From the NCBI GenBank assembly GCA_913062655.1, contig CAJXXO010000210.1, positions 1 through 5,103 on the forward strand: a stretch of 5,103 nucleotides of DNA, given 5' to 3'. This DNA comes from an uncultured Bacteroidota bacterium (GTDB lineage: Bacteria; Bacteroidota; Bacteroidia; Chitinophagales; S012-47). A program made the position numbers and the translations under genes. A model generated the notes under the pieces. The model saw only the letters and a list, made by a program, of their open reading frames with translations, was not told the origin of the DNA and made no database searches. Shown here one piece after another: positions 1-4,408 of this stretch (within the stretch, counting starts at the first letter, position 1; each line of letters begins with the position of its first letter).

Positions 1-89
1 CAACAGAAAACTTACCTGCCGGACTCTACCTGCTAGAGGTATGGAGTGGGGAAGGGATGTTGGGTAGAGAGAAGTGGGTGAAGAATTGA
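1..89 (+). CDS. C-terminal end of a T9SS-sorted secreted protein (5' truncated by window)
   Basis: The first complete codon is at position 3 and the stop is TGA at 87-89. The readable tail begins TENLPAGLYLLEVW and ends REKWVKN. The pattern LPAGLYLLEV, a short glycine-containing turn and a final lysine-rich strand is the typical last part of the Por secretion (type A) C-terminal sorting domain of Bacteroidota. That domain sends proteins through the type IX secretion system across the outer membrane, where it is normally cleaved and the protein is anchored or released. The body of the protein lies outside the window, so its activity is unknown. The last codons overlap the possible beginning of an 8-bp periodic repeat (74-129). 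No clear terminator follows. The reading frame and family are well supported; only 28 residues are visible. Confidence 0.85.
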   Translation, partial: TENLPAGLYLLEVWSGEGMLGREKWVKN

Positions 90-129
90 GGGGAGAAGTT
101 TATAAGTGGAGAAGTTTAAAAGGTGGTGA
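74..129 (+). repeat. Degenerate 8-bp tandem array, copy 1
   Basis: Read in steps of eight from position 74, the sequence is GTGGGTGA, AGAATTGA, GGGGAGAA, GTTTATAA, GTGGAGAA, GTTTAAAA, GGTGGTGA. Nearly all units start with G and end in A, giving a loose consensus GTKKANAA. The phase is clear from about 90; extension back into the coding tail at 74-89 is less certain. Positions 96-116 are identical over 21 bp to 366-386 in the second array. No function is known to me. Confidence 0.7.
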
Positions 130-135
130 GCTAGC

Positions 136-170
136 GTTCTGTGTTCAGAGTTCAGGGTTCTGGGTTGCTG
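136..170 (+). repeat. Degenerate 7-bp tandem array, copy 1
   Basis: Read in steps of seven from 136, the units are GTTCTGT, GTTCAGA, GTTCAGG, GTTCTGG, GTTGCTG. The first four share GTTC(A/T)G exactly in phase. A second, more diverged 7-bp array with GTTCAA-type units lies at 555-589. It is unrelated in phase to the neighbouring 8-bp array. No function is known to me. Confidence 0.75.
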
Positions 171-223
171 AGCCGTTGTCCTTATAGAGCGGCTTTGCTT
201 TACCTGTTGCGTGCATCTCCATA

Positions 224-249
224 GTGAGCGTATGTGAACACCCTCATAT
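224..249 (+). repeat. Imperfect direct repeat partner of 526-550 (diverged GTGAGCG element)
   Basis: GTGAGCG, then GAAC, then CCTCAT occur in the same order here and at 526-550. About 20 of 26 aligned positions agree with one single-base gap. The middle of this copy (TATGT) has lost the AGCGA half that is present in the other copies of the GAGCG(n)AGCGA element. It may be an eroded member of that family. Confidence 0.5.
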
Positions 250-335
250 TGCCTTTATACCTCCATGAAACTGCGTGCTTCCTCCGCTTTGTCTGCCGAA
301 GTTTTAACGTAGGCAGATGCTCCGCGTCCAAAACC

Positions 336-360
336 CTCGTGAGCGTAGCGAATATACGAG
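336..360 (+). repeat. GAGCG(n)AGCGA element with inverted arms
   Basis: The core GAGCGTAGCGA at 341-351 is bracketed by CTCGT (336-340) and its reverse complement ACGAG (356-360), so the unit could fold into a short hairpin with the core in the loop. GTGAGCG(T/A)AGCGAA at 339-352 differs by one base from 526-539. Both copies follow an AAACCCTC string (331-338 and 514-521), which suggests a longer shared repeat. A third core with different arms is at 456-467. Confidence 0.55.
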
Positions 361-399
361 TGTATAAGTTTATAAGTGGAGAAGTTGAAAAGTGTAAAG
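360..399 (+). repeat. Degenerate 8-bp tandem array, copy 2
   Basis: Five in-phase octamers run from 360: GTGTATAA, GTTTATAA, GTGGAGAA, GTTGAAAA, GTGTAAAG. Positions 366-386 are an exact 21-bp match to 96-116 in the first array. The two arrays are about 270 bp apart in the same orientation, which indicates a shared element rather than chance. Confidence 0.75.
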
Positions 400-451
400 G
401 GAGCCAAGCTATTGTCCTACTATGCTGCCTGTAACTCCGCTCTGCGGCCTC

Positions 452-471
452 CATCGAGCGCAAGCGAGATG
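452..471 (+). repeat. GAGCG(n)AGCGA element with CATC/GATG arms
   Basis: The core GAGCGCAAGCGA at 456-467 lies between CATC (452-455) and its complement GATG (468-471). This repeats the layout of the element at 336-360, but with a different arm sequence and one extra base in the core spacer. Arms that change while still pairing would be expected of a hairpin-like repeat, although 4-bp arms are short. It directly abuts the CCTCTGCG array. Confidence 0.45.
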
Positions 472-512
472 CCTCTGCGAGCCTCTGCGCTATCCTCTGC
501 GCCCCTCTGCGA
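471..512 (+). repeat. CCTCTGCG short-period array (GCAGAGG on the other strand)
   Basis: CCTCTGCG occurs at 472-479, 482-489, 494-501 and 504-511, with start-to-start spacing of 10, 12 and 10 bp; a shorter CTCTGCG is at 440-446. On the minus strand this reads as CGCAGAGG units. From memory, such units are a widespread but functionally unexplained intergenic repeat type in several bacterial phyla, often translated into spurious Arg/Gly/Ala-rich frames. The spacing is close to one DNA helical turn. Confidence 0.75.
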
Positions 513-513
513 G

Positions 514-550
514 AAACCCTCATCTGTGAGCGAAGCGAACGTCCTCATGT
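514..550 (+). repeat. GAGCG(n)AGCGA element, third full copy
   Basis: The core GAGCGAAGCGA is at 528-538, preceded by AAACCCTC (514-521) as in the copy near 331-352, and followed by CCTCAT (543-548) as in the copy at 224-249. The unit therefore links the other two partial repeats. Flanking arms are poor here: only GT/AC pairs directly around the core. Confidence 0.5.
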
Positions 551-554
551 AATA

Positions 555-589
555 GTTCAAAGTTTCGCGATCAGCGTTCAACGTTGAAA
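555..589 (+). repeat. Degenerate 7-bp array, copy 2, containing a 12-bp palindrome
   Basis: In steps of seven the units are GTTCAAA, GTTTCGC, GATCAGC, GTTCAAC, GTTGAAA, related to the GTTCAGR units at 136-170. The junction of the last two units creates the perfect palindrome TTCAACGTTGAA at 577-588. The middle units are strongly diverged, so this copy is less certain than the first. Confidence 0.55.
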
Positions 590-677
590 GCAAGCAAACC
601 TTAAGTGCTTTGCCTGCTGTATCCGCTTGTGGTGGAGAAAGCAGGTTCGTAGGTCCTTAAAGTGTTGGGTAAGTATT

Positions 678-706
678 TTATGATAGACCTGTCAGGTCTG
701 ACATAA
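678..706. repeat. 29-nt near-palindrome, possible stem-loop between convergent genes
   Basis: AGACCTG (685-691) and CAGGTCT (693-699) are perfect inverted arms around a single T at 692. The symmetry continues outward: TTATG (678-682) pairs with CATAA (702-706), separated from the inner arms by one G-T wobble (684/700) and one A-A mismatch (683/701). It lies about 80 bp beyond the propeller stop codon. It could act as a bidirectional transcription terminator or mRNA-end hairpin for the propeller transcript, or be a dispersed palindromic repeat or protein-binding site. There is no strong T-run on either side (AATA follows on the minus strand), so a classical intrinsic terminator is not clear. 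Confidence 0.6.
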
Positions 707-783
707 GGAATTTACTCAATAAGCCTCCAAACCTCAATTCCAATCATACGGAATCAAATTGGCTGAGTGTTAGCCGCTACTGC

Positions 784-2256
784 CTACTCCGCCTCATATT
801 CTATCAGCAACCGTTCACACCGCTCCAAATCGCTATTCAAGAAAAAGCCCTGGTACATGCCCAGCTCTTCAATGCGGAGGAAGATCGTATTCGGGGGTAT
901 GGTGCCGACATTCTCTGCAAACAGCAGCAATTCATTAGTGCCCGGTTGCAAGGTGATCGGGATACTGTGAAATGATTTGGTGATGCCGAATGCCGACAGT
1001 ATTCGTTCCCCATTCAGGTACAGGGAGATGGTATCATTATCCAACTGCTGGTGGTCCTTGACCTCAATCACAATTTGTCCCGTCTTCACCTTTACCACAG
1101 ACTGTGTGTAGACTGTCCGCCCTTGATCGGGCAGGTAGGTGGCGGTGTCGCCATCGGGTACCCATGCAATGGGTGTAGGGAGGGGTTCAGGGTCCGGCTC
1201 CGGCTCAAAAGGTTCTGTGGGACGGAAGATGGCCAACCCACCATTGCCGGTTGCCATCCAAATGCTCCGATCTGGAGCTACAACAAAGCGAGTTACTCCG
1301 CTGAAAGGAATACCCGGAATCGGATAGCCTTCCCACTTGGTACCATCCCAGACCCCAAGACCACCCGTGGCTTGTGTACTGATAAGGATTCGATCGTCCG
1401 GTAAGGCATCTACGTGATGAATTACGTATTTATACGTGCCATTCCAATCATAGTACAACTCGCGTGGCCCATTGACATGCTCGATCCAGTTTTCACCCCT
1501 GCGCTCATGCAGGTGCAACGTGGAATAGGAAGAAGCCCACAGTGTCTGCCGGCTGTCAAACACAAAGTCATAACACCCGAGGTCAGCAATTTTCTCGGGC
1601 GGTAGCGTGTAGGTACCCTCATCATCCATGGGGTATCGGTATGCGCCATCCCGAAAACCAACATAGGCATCGCCATTATCAGCGATGTAGAGCCCCAGGG
1701 CATCCTCACGTTTTTGTTCAATGGGGGTGAGTTCATCGTCCTTGAGCTGGTACAACTGCACCTCGCTGCCGATGTGAGTGGTGAGTAAAAAGGTGCCTTT
1801 ATGGTTGCACTCGAGGTACAGAGATTGTACCGGAAAGTCTCGCTTATCCCATTTGTTTTTGGCGGGGTCGTAGATGACCAGTTGTCCTTGGTTACCGGCA
1901 AAGTAGATGCGGTTTTGCAGGTCCAGTTCCATCCTCATCAACCAATGGTTCACCGGAATGTCCGGTTTGATCTCTTTGATCTCACCATCTCGAAAGGCAA
2001 AGAAGCCAAGGTTGCCTGTCGTGACATACATGGTTCCATTGGGATGAGCCAGGATGTCCACAATGAATTGACTCGTCAGGATAGAATTGCTGGTGTCGTA
2101 GATCTCCCATTTATAGGTAGAAAAGTCTTGTGCGTGCAGCAAAGGAGCAACGAATACAAGCAGTAGAAATGGACGGAGTAGCGACAGCAATGGCACAGTT
2201 TGTCCTAAAGATGCAGGAATTGGAAAAATTGCACTTTTTTTCAAAAAAAAATCCAT
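784..2256 (-). CDS. Exported beta-propeller protein (Reg_prop-like) with C-terminal beta-rich module
   Basis: The product is 490 residues from the ATG at 2256 to the TAG at 784-786. The N-terminus has a basic start (FLKK) and a hydrophobic run ending LLHAQ near residue 43, read as a signal peptide with cleavage around HA|Q. Residues about 44-345 contain repeated short motifs typical of two-component-regulator propeller blades, for example DRSIWMATGNGGLAIF (329-344), QTLWASSYSTLHLHE (237-251) and GTMYVTTGNLGFFAF (74-88), suggesting six to seven blades. A Pro/Glu-rich linker follows (about 347-362). Next comes a domain (about 387-464) with DNDTISLYLNGE and FAENVGTIPPNT, a pattern I recall from other Bacteroidota envelope proteins. 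No histidine kinase, DNA-binding domain or T9SS tail is present, so it is probably a periplasmic or surface binding protein of unknown ligand. An in-frame upstream start at 2307 would be TTG and is disfavoured. It is transcribed divergently from the FGE-fold gene. Confidence 0.85.
   Translation of the reverse strand: MDFFLKKSAIFPIPASLGQTVPLLSLLRPFLLLVFVAPLLHAQDFSTYKWEIYDTSNSILTSQFIVDILAHPNGTMYVTTGNLGFFAFRDGEIKEIKPDIPVNHWLMRMELDLQNRIYFAGNQGQLVIYDPAKNKWDKRDFPVQSLYLECNHKGTFLLTTHIGSEVQLYQLKDDELTPIEQKREDALGLYIADNGDAYVGFRDGAYRYPMDDEGTYTLPPEKIADLGCYDFVFDSRQTLWASSYSTLHLHERRGENWIEHVNGPRELYYDWNGTYKYVIHHVDALPDDRILISTQATGGLGVWDGTKWEGYPIPGIPFSGVTRFVVAPDRSIWMATGNGGLAIFRPTEPFEPEPDPEPLPTPIAWVPDGDTATYLPDQGRTVYTQSVVKVKTGQIVIEVKDHQQLDNDTISLYLNGERILSAFGITKSFHSIPITLQPGTNELLLFAENVGTIPPNTIFLRIEELGMYQGFFLNSDLERCERLLIEYEAE
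2235..2251 (-). other. T9/A7 homopolymer pair at the start of the propeller gene
   Basis: On the minus strand, codons 2-8 of the propeller gene contain nine consecutive T (2251-2243), one G, then seven consecutive A (2241-2235), encoding FFLKK. Such tracts can slip during replication or transcription. A one-base change here would frameshift the protein before its signal peptide. Confidence 0.6.
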
Positions 2257-2260
2257 TTCG

Positions 2261-2277
2261 TGTAACCTTCGGCTACA
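2261..2277 (-). promoter_or_regulatory. Hairpin immediately upstream of the propeller start codon
   Basis: In the minus-strand RNA, UGUAGCC (2277-2271) pairs with GGUUACA (2267-2261) through six Watson-Crick pairs and one G-U pair, closing a GAA loop. It ends four bases before the ATG at 2256, where a ribosome would bind. On the plus strand the G-U becomes an A-C mismatch, so the structure favours the minus-strand RNA. It may affect translation initiation, or it may be coding if the real start lies further upstream. Confidence 0.4.
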
Positions 2278-2329
2278 ACCGGCCGTAAGAAAGAGTAGCT
2301 TTTTCAAAATAGTCTCTGGTTAACAAAAT

Positions 2330-2357
2330 AAGCTCCGTTGGTTACGGGGCTTTTTTT
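2330..2357 (+). terminator. Intrinsic-terminator-like hairpin inside the divergent spacer
   Basis: AAGCTCCG (2330-2337) pairs with CGGGGCTT (2345-2352) with one G-U wobble, around the loop TTGGTTA, and runs into seven T (2351-2357). This has the form of a rho-independent terminator for plus-strand transcription. No plus-strand gene precedes it in the roughly 2.2 kb back to position 90, and it stands 41 nt before the FGE-fold gene. It may be a leader attenuator, the end of an unrecognised small transcript, or the remnant of a replaced gene. Its minus-strand reading is followed only by TTATTTTG. Confidence 0.6.
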
Positions 2358-2386
2358 GTGTCCTATTACAGCCACAAAATCTCTCC

Positions 2387-2394
2387 TATATTTA
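2387..2394 (+). promoter_or_regulatory. Possible Bacteroidota -7 box before the FGE-fold gene
   Basis: TATATTTA matches the TAnnTTTG element at all fixed positions except the last. It ends 4 nt before the ATG at 2399, the same distance as the perfect box before the aminopeptidase gene. No convincing TTG -33 element is seen at the expected spacing, and the region is AT-rich, so chance is possible. If used, the transcript would be leaderless or nearly so. Confidence 0.35.
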
Positions 2395-2398
2395 TTCT

Positions 2399-3235
2399 AT
2401 GCGAAAGGCTGTATATATCCTTCTGTTATTATTGGTCGTAAAAGTCTCTGCCAGAGCTCAACCCATAGTTGAAGCCATCGAGAAAGACATGAAGCCGATT
2501 CGACAAGGAATTTTTATCTATTCATTTGAAGTATCCAACTTTCAGTATAGCCATTTTTTAGATGAAATAGCACAAACAGAAAATCAGAAGTACGAAAAAG
2601 CTAAATGGGACACAACCCGCTGGCGTTCAACATTACGGCATTACAAGCCTTTTGAGCAGTATTATCATTCACATGAAGAATACCAGGATTTTCCCGCTGT
2701 AAATATGAGTCAAAAAGGGGCGGAACTCTTTTGTGATTGGTTGACGGCTCAATACAACACATGGGCAGATAGAAATTTTAATACAGTGAAATTTCGTCTG
2801 CCTACTGAAGAGGAGTGGCAACTTGCATTGGCAAGCGGAGACTTATCGCAGCGGGATTCACTATTAGCCTGCAGAAAGGTCGAATTTGTAGATAAAGAGG
2901 GTTACTGGACGGTAAATTTCCGGCACCTTTCACAATCGCAATTAAAAATGGATCGCTTTACCGACAGTTTAACCTACGTTCTTGAAACGGATAGTTCGGG
3001 TTTTGATGGCAATTCGTTAATGAGTTCTGTTAAAGGTTTTCTGCCAAACTCACTTGGCTGTTTCAATTTACAAGGCAATGTGGCTGAATGGATAGATGAA
3101 GAAGGCATCACAAAGGGAGGAAGTTATGCTACAACCGGATGGTACCTTTTACCTGAATCTCAATTACAACTAAATCCTGACTTCGGATACCCAGATGTTG
3201 GATTCAGATTTATTATGGAAGTGATTGAGCCATAG
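2399..3235 (+). CDS. Exported FGE-sulfatase-fold protein lacking catalytic cysteines
   Basis: The product is 278 residues. Residues 1-21 form a signal peptide (MRK, a leucine/valine-rich core, then ARAQ) with no lipobox cysteine. The rest follows the formylglycine-generating-enzyme/SUMF1 fold: FEVSNFQYSHFL (43-54), FPAVNMSQKGAELFCDWL (98-115), KFRLPTEEEW (131-140), LGCFNLQGNVAEW (219-231), KGGSY (239-243) and DVGFRF (266-271). The DTTRW and YYHSHEEYQDFPAV stretch resembles GldJ/GldK of gliding and T9SS, but the protein is much shorter than those lipoproteins. True FGEs use two cysteines shortly after the GGS motif. Here cysteines occur only at 112, 158 and 221, so sulfatase-activating chemistry is unlikely; a binding or structural role fits better. 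There is no Shine-Dalgarno sequence. GC is about 40% in sampled lines against about 55% in neighbouring genes, hinting at separate origin. The exact role is unknown. Confidence 0.85.
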   Translation: MRKAVYILLLLLVVKVSARAQPIVEAIEKDMKPIRQGIFIYSFEVSNFQYSHFLDEIAQTENQKYEKAKWDTTRWRSTLRHYKPFEQYYHSHEEYQDFPAVNMSQKGAELFCDWLTAQYNTWADRNFNTVKFRLPTEEEWQLALASGDLSQRDSLLACRKVEFVDKEGYWTVNFRHLSQSQLKMDRFTDSLTYVLETDSSGFDGNSLMSSVKGFLPNSLGCFNLQGNVAEWIDEEGITKGGSYATTGWYLLPESQLQLNPDFGYPDVGFRFIMEVIEP

Positions 3236-3248
3236 CAAGCCATGGCTA
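3233..3248. other. Small inverted repeat after the FGE-fold stop codon
   Basis: AGCCATGGCT (3238-3247) is a 10-bp palindrome. Alternatively TAGC (3233-3236, overlapping the stop codon) can pair with GCTA (3245-3248). An AT-rich stretch follows, but there is no T-run, so it is at best a weak terminator candidate between the FGE-fold and aminopeptidase genes. Confidence 0.3.
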
Positions 3249-3295
3249 ATTAAATAGCAAAGGAATCAATTCATCGTCCCGGCTATTGCATTACC

Positions 3296-3303
3296 TATCT
3301 TTG
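3296..3303 (+). promoter_or_regulatory. Bacteroidota-type -7 promoter box (TATCTTTG)
   Basis: TATCTTTG is a perfect match to the TAnnTTTG consensus recognised by the primary sigma factor of Bacteroidota. It ends 4 nt before the aminopeptidase ATG at 3308. Transcription usually begins about 6-8 nt downstream of this box, which would place the start at or next to the ATG and give a leaderless or nearly leaderless mRNA. A clear TTG at the -33 position is not visible. It would drive the aminopeptidase and membrane-protein pair. Confidence 0.65.
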
Positions 3304-3307
3304 CACC

Positions 3308-4408
3308 ATGACTTCTATTCACGACAAGTACGCACACGTTCTCACACACTATTGCCTCGATGTTCAGCCGGGCGAAAAAGTATTCATTCGATCTTCCTAC
3401 CTGGCCGAGGACCTGCTCAAGGCAGTCTATCGACAGGTATTGGAAGCCGGTGGCATTCCTGAAGTAGCGGTAAGCATTGGTGACCTGGATCGTTTGCTGC
3501 TGACCCATGGCAATGACGATCAACTGCAGCATGTGAGCCCAATGACGGAGGCGACTGTCAACACGTACGATGCCTACCTGGTCATTCGGGCGCCTTTCAA
3601 TTTGAAAGAGCTGCAAGAAGTGCCAAAAGATCGATTGTCGTTCAGGCAAAAGGCCATGCGGCACATCAACAAAACTTACTCCGAGCGCACGGCCAATGGC
3701 GAAATGAAACGCTGCCTCTGTGATTTTCCGACCCATGCCGGGGCACAGGAAGCGGGCATGTCGCTGGCAGACTACGAGCGATTTATCTACAGCGCTTGCC
3801 ACCTCGACAAAGAGGATCCGGTGGCAGCGTGGCTCAATGTGCGTAAAGAGCAGCAAGCCATTGTCGATCACTTGAATCACACCGAGACGATCCGCTATGT
3901 CGGCAATGACATTGATATCACTTTCTCTACCAAAGGCCGTACCTGGATCAATTCTGATGGCAGAGCCAATATGCCTTCGGGTGAGGTGTTTACCAGCCCG
4001 GTAGAGGACTCCGGAAATGGCATTGTTCGGTTCAGCTACCCGGCCATCTACATGGGGCATGAAGTGGAAGATGTCCGACTTGAAGTGGTAGATGGTGAAG
4101 TGGTAAAGTGGACGGCTTCCCGTGGACAGGATTTCCTCGATTACTTTTTCTCGCTGGAAGGGGCTAATCGCTTTGGCGAGATCGCCATCGGTACCAACTA
4201 CGGTATTGATCGCTTTACCAAGAATATCCTCTTTGACGAGAAGATCGGTGGTACGGTGCATATGGCCCTCGGGCAGAGCTATGCACAGGCCGGGGGAGAG
4301 AATGAATCTTCCGTGCATTGGGACATGATCGCAGAGATGCGTGATGCCGGGGAAGTATATGCCGATGGCCAGAAGATCTATGAGAAAGGCAAATTTCTGA
4401 TCGGGTAA
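3308..4408 (+). CDS. M29-family metallo-aminopeptidase
   Basis: The 366-residue product matches peptidase family M29 (AmpS, PepS and Thermus aminopeptidase T), cytoplasmic enzymes with two metal ions that remove N-terminal residues from peptides. All six ligand or catalytic positions of the family can be placed by motif: Glu226 (NMPSGE), Glu291 (FGEIAIG), His318 (TVHMALG), Tyr325 (GQSY), His337 and Asp339 (SSVHWD). The N-terminal half (1-200) is the usual substrate-cap region, with YCLDVQPGEKVFI near residue 15. There is no signal peptide. The length is somewhat below the roughly 400 residues common in the family, without loss of motifs. The start ATG follows a TAnnTTTG box by 4 nt and lacks a Shine-Dalgarno sequence. 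The TAA stop (4406-4408) shares its last base with the ATG of the next gene, so the two are probably co-transcribed and translationally coupled. The biological substrate is not evident. Confidence 0.93.
   Translation: MTSIHDKYAHVLTHYCLDVQPGEKVFIRSSYLAEDLLKAVYRQVLEAGGIPEVAVSIGDLDRLLLTHGNDDQLQHVSPMTEATVNTYDAYLVIRAPFNLKELQEVPKDRLSFRQKAMRHINKTYSERTANGEMKRCLCDFPTHAGAQEAGMSLADYERFIYSACHLDKEDPVAAWLNVRKEQQAIVDHLNHTETIRYVGNDIDITFSTKGRTWINSDGRANMPSGEVFTSPVEDSGNGIVRFSYPAIYMGHEVEDVRLEVVDGEVVKWTASRGQDFLDYFFSLEGANRFGEIAIGTNYGIDRFTKNILFDEKIGGTVHMALGQSYAQAGGENESSVHWDMIAEMRDAGEVYADGQKIYEKGKFLIG

Larger units (their letters stand above)
90..783. other. Gene-free convergent spacer rich in short repeats
   Basis: This stretch separates the 3' end of the T9SS-sorted protein gene (+) from the 3' end of the propeller gene (-). 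I find no credible gene. Short open frames exist on both strands, but they run through the repeats and have no recognisable domain or start signal. Positions 90-590 are packed with degenerate 8-bp and 7-bp arrays, a CCTCTGCG array and GAGCG(n)AGCGA elements, listed separately. Positions 590-677 hold no clear element apart from a weak imperfect direct repeat, CCTTAAGTG at 599-607 against CCTTAAAGTG at 655-664. Positions 678-706 form a near-palindrome, and 707-783 contain only weak 4-5 bp inverted repeats. No tRNA or rRNA segment was recognised. Confidence 0.75.

Noticed and set aside
292..317. TCTGCC/GGCAGA inverted repeat in the spacer
   Set aside because: A 6-bp stem with a 14-nt loop is within chance expectation for a 700-bp region and has no T-run or link to a gene.
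234..434. 66-codon plus-strand open frame in the spacer
   Set aside because: It crosses the second 8-bp array, is cysteine-rich without pattern, and has no signal peptide, domain or promoter box of the kind seen elsewhere in the window.
200..523. 107-codon minus-strand open frame in the repeat spacer
   Set aside because: It runs through the CCTCTGCG and GAGCG repeats, giving the Arg/Ala-rich SRRGAQR-type peptide typical of translated repeats, with no domain or start signal.
74..590. CRISPR-like array
   Set aside because: The repeats are 7-8 bp degenerate tandem units or irregular dispersed elements, with no constant 25-40 bp repeats separated by equal spacers and no cas genes.
737..775. ATTCC/GGAAT and GGCT/AGCC inverted repeats after the propeller stop codon
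   Set aside because: Stems of 4-5 bp with loops of 7-8 nt and no T-run are too weak to call a terminator.
1422..1901. Open frames overlapping the propeller gene in other frames and on the other strand
   Set aside because: The propeller frame shows blade motifs and a signal peptide throughout; the alternatives are low-complexity shadows.
2256..2307. Upstream start of the propeller gene giving MKKLLFLTAGC with a lipobox-like LTAGC
   Set aside because: The codon at 2307 is TTG, rare as a start in this group, and a 10-residue lipoprotein signal would be too short. The ATG at 2256 leaves a better signal peptide. Some uncertainty remains.
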